This document shows positions 55,515-64,000 of a stretch of DNA of 64,000 nt, one piece after another; within the stretch, counting starts at the first letter, position 1, and the number at the start of each line of letters is the position of its first letter. The position numbers and the translations under genes were made by a program. The notes under the pieces are model-generated. The model saw only the letters and a list, made by a program, of their open reading frames with translations. It ran no database searches and was not told the origin of the DNA. This DNA comes from Pseudeuparius sepicola (taxonomy: Eukaryota; Arthropoda; Insecta; Coleoptera; Anthribidae), in assembly GCA_963920635.1 (NCBI GenBank), contig OY987300.1, positions 57,433,415 to 57,497,414 on the forward strand, given 5' to 3'.

Positions 55515-57054
55515 ATATTTTAAATTTAAATTTTTATTTTTATTTTGATTTAAAGTTTTACACAGTTTCTTGGTGTTTTGAGATTCACGTAACGTGAAAT
55601 TACGCGGATTTCTTTGATTGTCAAAGTGGTATAATATCTATGTATAATTATTGTGTTATTATAGAAGAATCTCGTAGTGGATTTTGAAAATTGGTTTATT
55701 ACACTTCTTTATCTTAACAGCGAACCAAATATTTGGTTTATTTCAATTCAATTTCAAGCTTCCCTGGAGTCCTCGGGTGAGGTCCTGATGCTTCCCGGGC
55801 CCCCGAAAAATCGAGAAATGAGAAAAAACAAGCAATTTCCAATAGTGGTTTCAGAGGATTTTCCGTCGGTTTCGTTGATTCTACAGCCGTCCCGTTTCTC
55901 GAAAGTGGTTAATCGTGAATTGGGAATTTCTCTTAGATATCGGATTTTCGAGGTTCTTTTTGGTACCGGAGGAAAGTACGACACCCAATTAAGAGATTTA
56001 CCACCTTCTTAGATTTTTAGAACGGCTCTATATTCGAGGTTGTCGAAAGGCTTTTGCGAAAAAGCCACCAATGTCCGTGGGCAGGGTTATAAGATTTTCC
56101 ACTATTATTCAGGCAATCTAAGGCCAACCTAACAGCGCCGAATTTACTTTTTTTTGCACTGTAACTGGCAATGTCACGTGAGGTAATGTCGCGTAATAAG
56201 ATGTTAGCATAGAAAAACATTTGGGTTTGTCCATGGATGTTAGATTTGCTGTCACTTACGCTTTTAAGGTTATCACTAGCTTTCAAACCGCGAGAGAGGG
56301 GAGGGGTAATTGCAACGTTGTCAGTTGAACGCCTTTGCGGCCGCACGTATTGGAACGATTTCAAGGGCCGCGCGTGTATATACCATAAGAAATTAAGACA
56401 AAATATTTGTAATATTTGTGATTGGCAGAAGGTCTAGTTACCCATAAAAATAAATAATCGATTATGACCCTAAATTAAAGTATAGGCATAGTAGGCTTTT
56501 TAAGCATTATTCGTCGAATGTCGAATAGCTAATCTAAAATTGTTATTTTAAATAATAAAAATAATTCCAAATTCGTGGAGATTATTGTCCGTTATGAAAA
56601 TAAATTAAAAATACTTAATATTTTCAATTTGACCTAATATTTAACAGGTAGGTAATGCCATAGCAATTACCAGATATTACCAATATTTTTTCTTAATGTT
56701 TTTAAAGTAAATACAGAACAAACGGGCACGTTAACACATCAAATTGAATGGGACATTTTGCTTTACAAAACACACATAATTAAATATTTTCACAGATAAT
56801 TTAATTTATCTATCTATCGGTTCTTGCAAATAATTTTAATGTTAAACTTTTTGCAATGTTTCCTAAAATGAAAAAGTTACAGCAGTTTAAAAATTACGAT
56901 TTTTTTCCGATTTTCGCATATATACTCGTAGTCTTCGTAAATGGCCATGGGCAACAATTTTCATCATATGACAAAATGGGAAGGGATATCGCTCGCATCT
57001 GCCACCGATGTTTTGTGTCAAAAAATAGCCGAGATATTTTGAGTGGGCCACTTA
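55515..57054. other. no gene recognised
   Basis: 55670-56010 has overlapping open frames on both strands (111 plus, 76 minus) without domains; it is slightly GC-richer near 55770-55800. The remainder is AT-rich and unassigned. Confidence 0.45.
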
Positions 57055-58022
57055 TACAGTGTGGCCCGCTTGGAATGGAGACACCTCTGGTAAAATTTTT
57101 ATTTTTATCCGAATTTGGCCGTTTTTTTTTTCTAAAGGTAGGTCACAAAAAACTATATTTTGACGCTAAGACGAAAATCATTTAGCGATTTTTTTTTATT
57201 AAAATCTGACACCACAGCGTTAATCAGGACACCCCAAAACCCCCAATTTTAATAGTTGACTGGTCAACAGGACGGCTCAAAGTGTTGGTGTACAATAATA
57301 ATAATAATAAATAATAATTTTGATGAACTTTTTTTAGATTGTAGGAATACAATGGTGTAACTTCTCGGTTTAATAGAAAAAAAATCGCTAAACAAATTCT
57401 CGAAATTTTGCCTAAAAAAATGGTCAAAGTAGGCCTCGATTTTTGTAGTAGAAATCTATCGACTTGTCACAGAACACAGATTTCTGAGACCTAGGTACAA
57501 TCTAAAAAAAAGTTCATCAAAATCGGAGCAAAAAAAACAAATTTACAGAGGTGTCTCCATTCAAAAATAAAGAATTTTTTGGAAATGACTCAGAGAAAAA
57601 TACATTGTATATTTTTGTATTAGACCTTTGCACACCAACACTTTGAGCCGTCCTGTTGACCATTCAACTATTTTGAGGGGATTCCATGGCACTCTTGACT
57701 TGCCAGATGCCTTTGAAATTCCCATTTTGCTCAACTTTGACAACCTGCAGAATGGAACACCCTGTATATTTTTTAAGCAAATTTAGTATATGGGGTTTTG
57801 GGGTGTCCTGATTAACGCTGTGGTGTCAGATTTTAAATAAAAAAATCTCTAAATGATTTTTGTTTTTTACTAGAAAATAATTCGTAGTAGGCCTTGAAAA
57901 GACCTGAAACTTAGCGCCAAAGTAGAGTTTTTTGAGACCTACCCTTAAAAAGAACCGGCTAAATTCGGATAAAAATAAAAAATTTACAGAGGTGCCTCCA
58001 TTCCAAACGGGCCACACTGTAT
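57055..58022. mobile_element. palindromic TA-flanked element related to family A, 968 bp
   Basis: TA plus cagtgtggcccgcttggaat at left; attccaaacgggccacactg plus TA at right. Arms contain tctgacaccacagcgttaat facing attaacgctgtggtgtcaga, a block also present in family A. The outer ends differ from family A, so a shared inner sequence has been combined with different termini. The centre has a short (AAT)n at 57298-57320. Non-coding. Confidence 0.85.
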
Positions 58023-58529
58023 AAGCCACCCTGTATATTTAGCACATAATGTATGCAATATTATTTATAATAATTAATTAATTAATAAAATTGCAACACA
58101 ATTGCGGCATAAAACTCAGTTTTTTGTCATAAACAAATAATTTGTTACGGTATTCAACACACCATGTGTAAGCGAAATCAAGCACACCCCTTCATTTCCT
58201 GCAGATAATATATTTCATGAAAAATCGTGAATAATTTTTATATCATAAGATCTTATAAACAGTGTTTTGTTTTATAGGTTAAGAAAACCTTGGGAAAAAT
58301 AATAATTCCAGTGCATATGCTTTTAAGATCTTATGATTAAAACGAAGACAGGGAGGTTTGTACTAAAGTTTTGCCAGGTAAAATGTTATTAGATTTTATG
58401 CTATACAACGAAATCTACCGTCACTTTCGCTGTCGGCAACCCCCTCTTAAGGGAGTGTGAGCCTGCATTCTTTTACAAAAGGTATACTAGTTTACCACGA
58501 ATTTTGTTTAATTTTTAATTAGGTTGGTA
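58023..58529. other. no gene recognised
   Basis: AT-rich spacer; a solitary caccctgtata lies at 58028, only six bases beyond the preceding element. Two copies of an ataagatctta-type sequence (58245-58256 and 58325-58336) flank a short interval and may be chance. Confidence 0.45.
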
Positions 58530-58531
58530 TA

Positions 58532-59116
58532 CAGGGTGGGCCAATAGTGCGGGAACGGAATATTGTGGGTTTATTGAGACATATTTTGATAAAGCAATAC
58601 CAGTACATGGTGGTGGGTATGTAAGGCTACCAAACTAAAATATTTTCACTTGAATCGCAGCACGTATACTGGGTGATTCAAACCAAACTTATATTTTTTT
58701 AAATAGAACACCCTGTATTTTATTGCATATTTGGATTCCCCAGTTAATTTAAGTTGGACTTTATGTACCATACATGGTGCCTAAAACTCATGGTGTAGAA
58801 TATACAGGGCATTTCTTGAAAAAGTGGAGGTTGGGGCAAAGTCATATTTTGGCAATATACCAGATCTCAGGAGGCTATGATTTTGTGTGGTAACTAAGCA
58901 TGAACTGTGCCGATACTAACCAGAAACTCAGCAGCCAAACTCATATGTTGTGCGTGAAATCAATGTCAAAACTTAAATTTTTTTAATCGCGGCTAACTTG
59001 ATTTTTTCAAATGGAACCATATAATTTTCTTCAGTTTATTGGACACGTCTCTTTGTCCTCTTTATACTGATATAGGGTTGTGGGTAGCTATCTCCAACTA
59101 TAATAACTGGAAAAGC
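58532..59116. repeat. left terminal inverted repeat of the mariner-like element
   Basis: Pairs with 60486-61073. Differences are few: for example, the left copy reads gtgcgggaacggaatattgt where the right, inverted, reads gtgggggaacggaatattgt. The inner end is at ataactggaaaagc opposite gcttttccagatatt. Confidence 0.92.
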
Positions 59117-59255
59117 TGACTTAAAACTTAAATTCTTTGTAAAGGGAAATGTACGCATTGTTATTTTATTTTAAAAGATGTGAAATTAAAATGAATTTTT
59201 ATTCTCATAACTACATAATAATTATCAACAATAAACATGTGAGATAGATACCTAA

Positions 59256-60308
59256 TTAAAATAAATGTTCAAAATGGCGACCTTGCTCATTCAAACACAT
59301 CTGAATTCTGCTGAAAAACGAATTTCGTACTCTTTCGAGCATGTCCGGAGTGACAGTTGTAAAGGCATCCCTAATACGCCTTTTCATGTCATCGACATCG
59401 GTGGGCTGCGTTTGGTAGACAATATCCTTTATATGCCCCCATAGGAAAAAATCACAGGGAGTGATGTCAGGAGATCTTGGTGGCCAACGAGTTGGTCCTG
59501 CTCTGCCTATCCAACGATTTGGAAATTCTTCATTGAGCCATTCTGTTACAAGACGAGCGTGATGGGATGGTGTACCATCCTGTTGAAAGTACATGTCCCG
59601 TCTCAGTTGAAGAGGAACATCATCCAATAATTGAAATAGATTTTGGTTCAAAAAATTATAATATTTTTCACCATTTAACGCTCCGTCAAAAAAATACGGA
59701 CCTACAACCATTGACGTTCCAAAAATGCCAGCCCAAACATTAACAACCCAACGATTTTGAGAGTGCACTCTGAATTGTCGCGGATTTACATCAGAATAAT
59801 AATGAAAATTCCGTCTGTTGACAAATCCATTACGATGAAAAGAACATTCATCAGTAAACAAAACTGACTCATAGATGTTATAGTTTTGTTGCATCCACAA
59901 ACAAAAATTTATTCTGTTTAAGAAATCTTGTTCTTTTAGTTCCTGATGCATCTGTATATGAAACGGGTGAAATTTGTTTTTCACTAGCATACGCCGAATA
60001 GATGTTCTGCCTATTTCTAATTGATCTGCTAGTTGGCGTGTGCTTATGTGGGGGTTTTCTATAACTGACATCAAAACTCTAAATTCGTTATCGTCATTGG
60101 TGACACTCTTTTTTCTTGTATTTTTTGAATAGTTGACGCATTCAGTATTGACGAATCTATCTAATAGTTCTTGAAAAGCTTTTCTTCTTGGTTGCCGCCG
60201 ATCAGGATAACGTACCTTGTACATTCGGCTCGCCAATAAACAATTTCTGTCGCATTCTCCCAAAATGAAAACCATGTCTACTAATTCCCTTTTAGAAAAA
60301 GTACTCAT
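59256..60308 (-). CDS. mariner-like transposase, DD41D type, intact (350 aa)
   Basis: DNA cut-and-paste transposase of the IS630/Tc1/mariner superfamily, expected to bind the element's TIRs and move it into TA sites in the nucleus. The N-terminal region (residues 7-55, with the Lys/Arg-rich YPDRRQPRR) resembles the DUF4817 helix-turn-helix found in insect transposase-like proteins. Residues 70-110 form a second helix-turn-helix (STRQLADQLEIGRTSIRRML). The catalytic triad is Asp153 (FTDECSF), Asp244 (QQDGTPSHH) and Asp286 (SPDITPCDFFLWG), with 41 residues between the last two. The protein ends in GRHFEHLF. Its length is near the mariner norm of about 340-350. The frame is uninterrupted, and the ATG is preceded by AT-rich sequence outside the TIR. 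No intron is needed. Confidence 0.93.
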   Translation of the reverse strand: MSTFSKRELVDMVFILGECDRNCLLASRMYKVRYPDRRQPRRKAFQELLDRFVNTECVNYSKNTRKKSVTNDDNEFRVLMSVIENPHISTRQLADQLEIGRTSIRRMLVKNKFHPFHIQMHQELKEQDFLNRINFCLWMQQNYNIYESVLFTDECSFHRNGFVNRRNFHYYSDVNPRQFRVHSQNRWVVNVWAGIFGTSMVVGPYFFDGALNGEKYYNFLNQNLFQLLDDVPLQLRRDMYFQQDGTPSHHARLVTEWLNEEFPNRWIGRAGPTRWPPRSPDITPCDFFLWGHIKDIVYQTQPTDVDDMKRRIRDAFTTVTPDMLERVRNSFFSRIQMCLNEQGRHFEHLF

Positions 60309-60485
60309 TTTCTTTGGAATAGATAAAAACGCGACAAAACGAAAAGCCGGAGAAAAATATTATTTGTTTCTTGACAGTAACAGATGTAACAGATTGTTTT
60401 ATTTCCATGGCTTACTTTTGTTTTTCAAAGCATGCTTGCTTTAACCATATAAGTATAGCGAAGCAGCTACTAAGTATTAATTATT
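60309..60485. other. unique segment between transposase start and right TIR
   Basis: About 177 bases, the 5' flank of the transposase on its strand. AT-rich; a TATA-like motif could be read in several places, so no promoter is called. Confidence 0.5.
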
Positions 60486-61073
60486 GCTTTTCCAGATATT
60501 ATAGTTGGAGATAGCTACCCACAACCCTATATCAGTATAAAGAGGACAAAAAGACGTGTCCAATAAACTGAAGAAAATTATATGGTTCCATTTGAAAAAA
60601 TCAAGTTAGCCGCGATTAAAAAAAAATTAAGTTTTGACATTGATTTCACGCAAAACATATGGGTTTGGCTGCTGAGTTTCTAGTTAGTATCGGCACAGTT
60701 CATGCTTAGTTACCACACAAAATCATAGCCTCCTGAGATCTGGTATATTGCCAAAATATCACTTTGCCCCAACCTCCACTTTTTCAAGAAATGCCCTGTA
60801 TCTTCTACACCATGAGTTTTAGACACCATGTATGGTACATAAAGTCCAACTTAAATTAACTGGGGAATCCAAATATGCAATAAAATACAGGGTGTTCTAT
60901 TTAAAAAAAAACATAAGTTTGGTTTGAATCACCCAGTATACGTGCTGCGATTCAAATGAAAATATTTTAGTTTGGTAGCCTTACATACCCACCACCATGT
61001 ACCGGTATTGCTTTATCAAAATATGTCTCAATAAACCCACAATATTCCGTTCCCCCACTATTGGCCCACCCTG
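60486..61073. repeat. right terminal inverted repeat of the mariner-like element
   Basis: Inverted partner of 58532-59116. It starts with gcttttccagatattatagt about 180 bases upstream of the transposase start codon, so any promoter would have to lie in this repeat or in the short unique segment 60309-60485. Confidence 0.92.
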
Positions 61074-61534
61074 TATATTGTTCTGGTTTAGTATTTTCAA
61101 TTTGCAATGGAATTTAGTCAATCTGTTAATTTATTAAAATATATTCATCTCGGGAAGGAGAAGAATGACTTGTTTGTCTTCTTTTCACGCAATGCCGGTT
61201 TCCTAATAATTAGGTATATTTTGGGGATGGATGTTTTCAAACTCATTCAAATATCTAACAGATAATATTATTGGTCTACTTTCGAAGATGCACTCTATCA
61301 AGAAGCGTTATCACCAATGGCAAAAATTACACCAAATTAATAGGATTTAAATATTTTCTAAAATTTATTTGTGGCGCAAACAGATCCATTTAATTTTTAA
61401 TTGGGTTTTTAGCCACCAAACTGATTGAAAGACAACTTTTTCAAGTTGCCTCGAAAATTCATAAATTCTTAACACTAAATGAACGAAACTTTAAACGCGT
61501 AACTCAAAAAATAACTTCAACAAATTTGTTTTCT

Positions 61535-61590
61535 GAGCTTTCGGAGGATAAATCTTCCTCCTTTCTCAAAGATCATGTCACGTCAAAGTG
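61535..61590 (-). ncRNA. hammerhead-like vestige in the PLE 3' region (left arm of copy 3)
   Basis: On the minus strand tttgagaaaggagga, a loop (agattta) and tcctccgaaag form a perfect six-pair stem followed by gaaa. The mirror-image right arm has the same at 62545-62583. The position downstream of the PLE ORF fits the known location of PLE hammerheads, but the CUGANGA core is changed at two positions. Confidence 0.3.
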
Positions 61591-61688
61591 AAGTGACAGA
61601 TTAATAAATTTCAGGTTAAAATGTCATAAGTCATCACAACAGAAGCAATAGCCTAGCCACCTGCCTGATATTGTACCCTGTGTTTTAT

Positions 61689-62108
61689 CTAATTATCTAT
61701 ACTAACTTCTCTTTGAATAAGTGGCAATAATATTTTACTGAATTCCACTGAACATTCAGCAACACAATTGCCCGTATTTCCTAGAATAAATGCAGATTCT
61801 TTAATTTTTCGTCTATTTCCTACTTCTTCTTTTAGAATTGGGTTGGAACTATCCCACAATATCCTATGATTGTTATTAAAGGAATGTTCACATATTTTTG
61901 ACTTCGAAATTTGATTTTGTCTGATATAATTTTTATGTTCTTTTAAACGAACGTTAAATGGCCTACAAGTCTCCCCAACATAGAACTTTCCACATTCCCA
62001 AGGAATTTTATAAATGCAATTTTTTGAACTTTGTAACTCATTACAACTAGCATCGATGCTAGTTAAAACAAAACCATTTAATGAGTTACAAAGTTCAAAA
62101 AATTGCAT
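61689..62108 (-). pseudogene. PLE GIY-YIG endonuclease domain, left arm (139 codons)
   Basis: Open from a start in the opposite arm to a stop at the left. Residues 31-60 read CIYKIPWECGKFYVGETC then RPFNVRLKEH, the GIY-YIG motif with its conserved Arg in VRLKEH (residue 54). KICEHSFNNNH and RKIKESAFI follow, as in PLE endonucleases. Trp37 replaces the first zinc-binding Cys of the usual CxC pair, which the right arm keeps. It lacks the reverse transcriptase and is not expected to function. Confidence 0.85.
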
Positions 62109-62433
62109 TTATAAAATTCCTTGTGAATGTGGAAAGTTCTATGTTGGGGAGACTTGTAGGCCATTTAACGTTAGTTTAAAAGAACATAAAAATTATATCA
62201 GACAAAATCAAATTTCGAAGTCAAAAATATGTGAACATTCCTTTAATAGCAATCATAGGATATTGTGGGATAGTTCCAAACCAATTCTAAAAGAAGAAGT
62301 AGGAAATAGACGAACAATTAAAGAATCTGCATTTATTCTAGGAAATACGGGCAACTGTGTTGCTGAATGTTCAGTGGAATTCAGTAAAATATTATTGCCA
62401 CTTATTCAAAGAGAAGTTAGTATACATAATTAG
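62014..62433 (+). pseudogene. PLE GIY-YIG endonuclease domain, right arm (139 codons)
   Basis: Mirror of the left-arm ORF, with 11 codons more of genuine upstream sequence (ASMLVKTKPFNELQSSKN). It keeps CIYKIPCECGKFYVGET with both Cys, but the Arg of VRLKEH is Ser54. KICEHSFNSNH and TIKESAFI follow, then the same stop region. The first residues come from reading through the palindrome centre. Not expected to be active. Confidence 0.85.
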
Positions 62434-62745
62434 ATAAAACACAGGGTACAATATCAGGCAGGTGGCTAGGCTATTGTTTCTGTTGTCATGACATTTTAAC
62501 CTGAAATTTATTAATCTGTCACTTCACTTTGACGTGACATGATCTTTGAGAAAGGAGGAAGATTTATCCTCCGAAAGCTCAGAAAACAAATTTGTTGAAG
62601 TTATTTTTTGAGTAACACGTTTAAAGTTTCGTTCATTTAGTGTTAAGAATTTATGAATTTTCGAGGCAACTTGAAAAAGTTGTCTTTCAATCAGTTTGGT
62701 GGCGAAAAACCCAATTAAAAATTAAATGAATAATAGGATTTAAAT

Positions 62746-63585
62746 TAATTTATTCGATATGAGTCACAGCAAAATTACCAAACTATACTACCGAGAAAAC
62801 CATCAGCTCTGTGGGGAGTTCATATTTTTTATTTCCTACAAATCCTTCGAGGGTGCTCCTTGATATACACCCCCAGTTTCCTTGAAAAAGCGTCCAATTT
62901 ACGCGGGTAGCCCCCAAAAATCCCGAAATAAATTCGTATAAACCCCGGAGCGAACGCTGATCGGCGATCAGGTTAGGCTGGCGAAATCACGCTGTCCGAA
63001 TCCCAGGGGGGGCATTTCGCCGCGCGATATTCCGGGGGGGTGCGGCGGCACCCCAGCGGCGCCCACCCCCCGTGTAAGGGAGAGAAAAATGCCGGCCAGC
63101 GTGAAGCGGTGCACCAGACCGAAGCGCAAGGGGGCCAGCGTTTTTTTACTTTGCAGAGGTACTTTCCAAACAGGAGGCTGCTTTTAGTAGATTAAATTTA
63201 AGGTTTCTTAAAACGGTGACATTCAAGCACCGATCAAGAGTTTTTATACTTTTTCTATTAATCATGCAAAAAGTGAAAGAAGTCTATACCATCAGTGTGT
63301 TTTTGACGTATGGAACGGACGTTTTTGGAAACTTTTCAAGCGCGATAAACCTATCCTAAATTAATTATACTTAATCTAGTTACCACTGAGTAAAACAAAA
63401 ATAAACAAAATATTAGATATTATTTTTAATGTCTCATTATATTTTTCGCGCTTCTTTTATATCAAGCATTCTAAATTTTCCAAAAACTTTCCTTCCATAC
63501 GTTATTGCGTTCGAGTGCAATATAGCTGTTTGCATTATAATAGAGACGCACTGCCTCTAATGTAATAAAGTATATACCTATATTT
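62746..63585. other. spacer with GC-rich island at 62860-63140
   Basis: The island includes a run of G (ccaggggggggcatttcgcc region), gtgcggcggcaccccagcgg, and the 23-position motif at 63091-63113 shared with the island at 52290-52640. Flanks AT-rich. No gene recognised. Confidence 0.55.
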
Positions 63586-63990
63586 TTTACAAGAAAAGGT
63601 GATAATGGGCAAACACTCAAAGTTAACAAAAAGAAAAAACTAGTAACCGCATACACGTGTTTCATGCTATTTGGCAATCATCAATCATCAGTACGGTGTA
63701 ACATTAACCAAATCAAAAGATAGGCATGATTTGGGAAGCAACAACAACAACTTCATCTGTTGGAAGCAACAACAACTTCATTTGTTGCTTCCCAAATCAT
63801 GCCTATCTTTTGATTTGGTTAATGTTACATCGTACTGATGATTGCCAAATAGCATGAAACACGTGTATGCGGTTGCTAGTTTTTTTCTTTTTGTTAACTT
63901 TGATTGTTGGCCCATTATCACCTTTTCTTGTAATTATTACATTTACACTCGCTAATCTTACATCCTTATTGTCATTATATTTTTTACGAC
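63586..63990. repeat. inverted pair of 326-bp-family fragments
   Basis: 63586-63745 is a minus-strand fragment (tacaagaaaaggtgataatg to tttgggaagcaacaa) and 63775-63975 is a plus-strand fragment (ttcatttgttgcttcccaaa to ttacatccttattgtcatta). They face each other across a short caacaacaacttcat region, forming a foldback. The same unit is tandem at 44210-44899. Confidence 0.85.
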
Positions 63991-64000
63991 AATTTTCGAA

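Larger units (their letters stand above)
58530..61075 (-). mobile_element. full-length long-TIR mariner-like transposon, 2546 bp
   Basis: TA duplications at 58530-58531 and 61074-61075. Left terminus cagggtgggccaatagtgcg, right terminus with ctattggcccaccctg. The terminal inverted repeats are about 585 bases each (58532-59116 and 60486-61073), nearly identical. They enclose a single intact transposase ORF on the minus strand. Each TIR also contains three further element-like termini (gtatactgggtgattcaaac, gaacaccctgtatt, tatacagggcatttctt). This is the only complete, possibly autonomous, element in the window. Confidence 0.93.
61338..62745. mobile_element. head-to-head PLE palindrome, copy 3 (best preserved)
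   Basis: A 15-bp target-site duplication, taataggatttaaat, is at 61338-61352 and 62731-62745. The insert of 1378 bp consists of two arms of about 690 bases in inverted orientation meeting at a 20-base palindrome (aactagcatcgatgctagtt) near 62045-62064. Each arm carries the 3' part of a Penelope-like element, with GIY-YIG endonuclease codons running outward and the shared 3' region ending in tttgtggc/gccac. Reverse transcriptase codons are absent from both arms. Confidence 0.9.

Noticed and set aside
55677..56012. 111-codon plus-strand ORF
   Set aside because: Opposed by an equally open minus frame, with no recognisable domain and no repeat or splice support.
1..64000. CRISPR array or prokaryotic operon
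   Set aside because: No short regularly spaced direct repeats with unique spacers and no dense coding. LINE, PLE, pogo and mariner remnants indicate a eukaryotic nuclear genome.

Overview
The window looks like an AT-rich, intron- or intergenic-scale piece of an arthropod (most likely insect) nuclear genome. The reasons are a dense population of TA-flanked Tc1/mariner-type elements, Penelope-like (PLE) retroelements with GIY-YIG endonuclease domains, Jockey/CR1-like LINE debris, a pogo-type transposase zinc-finger remnant, ATT-tailed retroposons and long AT microsatellites. There is no bacterial-style gene organisation. The order of insect cannot be decided from this sequence. Only one open reading frame looks intact: a 350-aa mariner-like transposase on the minus strand at 59256-60308. 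Almost everything else that can be recognised is a decayed or non-autonomous mobile element.

Layout. 1-2060: AT palindromes, a copy of a 326-bp repeat, a 739-bp palindromic TA element and a GC-rich island. 2103-4313: a palindromic element interrupted by a pogo transposon remnant. 5590-6206 and 18829-19396: two copies of a repeat carrying a 5S-rRNA-like Pol III promoter. 6535-6950: a possible tRNA-headed retroposon. 10732-12656: a 300-bp tandem duplication and a further palindrome. 14468-15360: minus-strand LINE. 17803-18441 and 22447-23692: palindromic elements. 25464-26648, 33676-36300 and 61338-62745: three head-to-head palindromes built from PLE 3' ends; the second is interrupted by a hairpin element and by a second PLE (34276-35933). 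27247-31776: a run of palindromes, one of which keeps the transposase C-terminus. 37790-38900: plus-strand LINE. 41341-42179: palindrome. 44210-44899: exact 326-bp tandem array. 47279-51454: five more inverted-repeat elements, one with a transposase remnant. 52181-58022: hairpin elements and retroposon debris. 58530-61075: a full-length long-TIR mariner. 63586-63990: 326-bp repeat copies in inverted orientation.

Short GC-rich, CpG-rich islands of about 200-400 bp recur between the elements (near 1.8, 13.9, 24.3, 26.9, 36.7, 42.7, 47.0, 52.5, 53.0 and 63.0 kb). They carry no convincing gene. With a GATA-motif cluster at 21.3-21.6 kb and several CTCF-like motifs, they make a gene-desert or regulatory landscape around a developmental gene plausible, but that is inference.

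How the parts fit. Many palindromic elements look like deletion derivatives of long-TIR mariners: terminal arms of hundreds of bases enclose nothing, or only the last few dozen codons of a transposase. The intact transposase at 59.3-60.3 kb belongs to this type (catalytic spacing DD41D by my count), but it need not mobilise the other families, whose termini differ. All element calls come from reading the sequence by eye; boundaries may be off by a few bases unless a target-site duplication is quoted.
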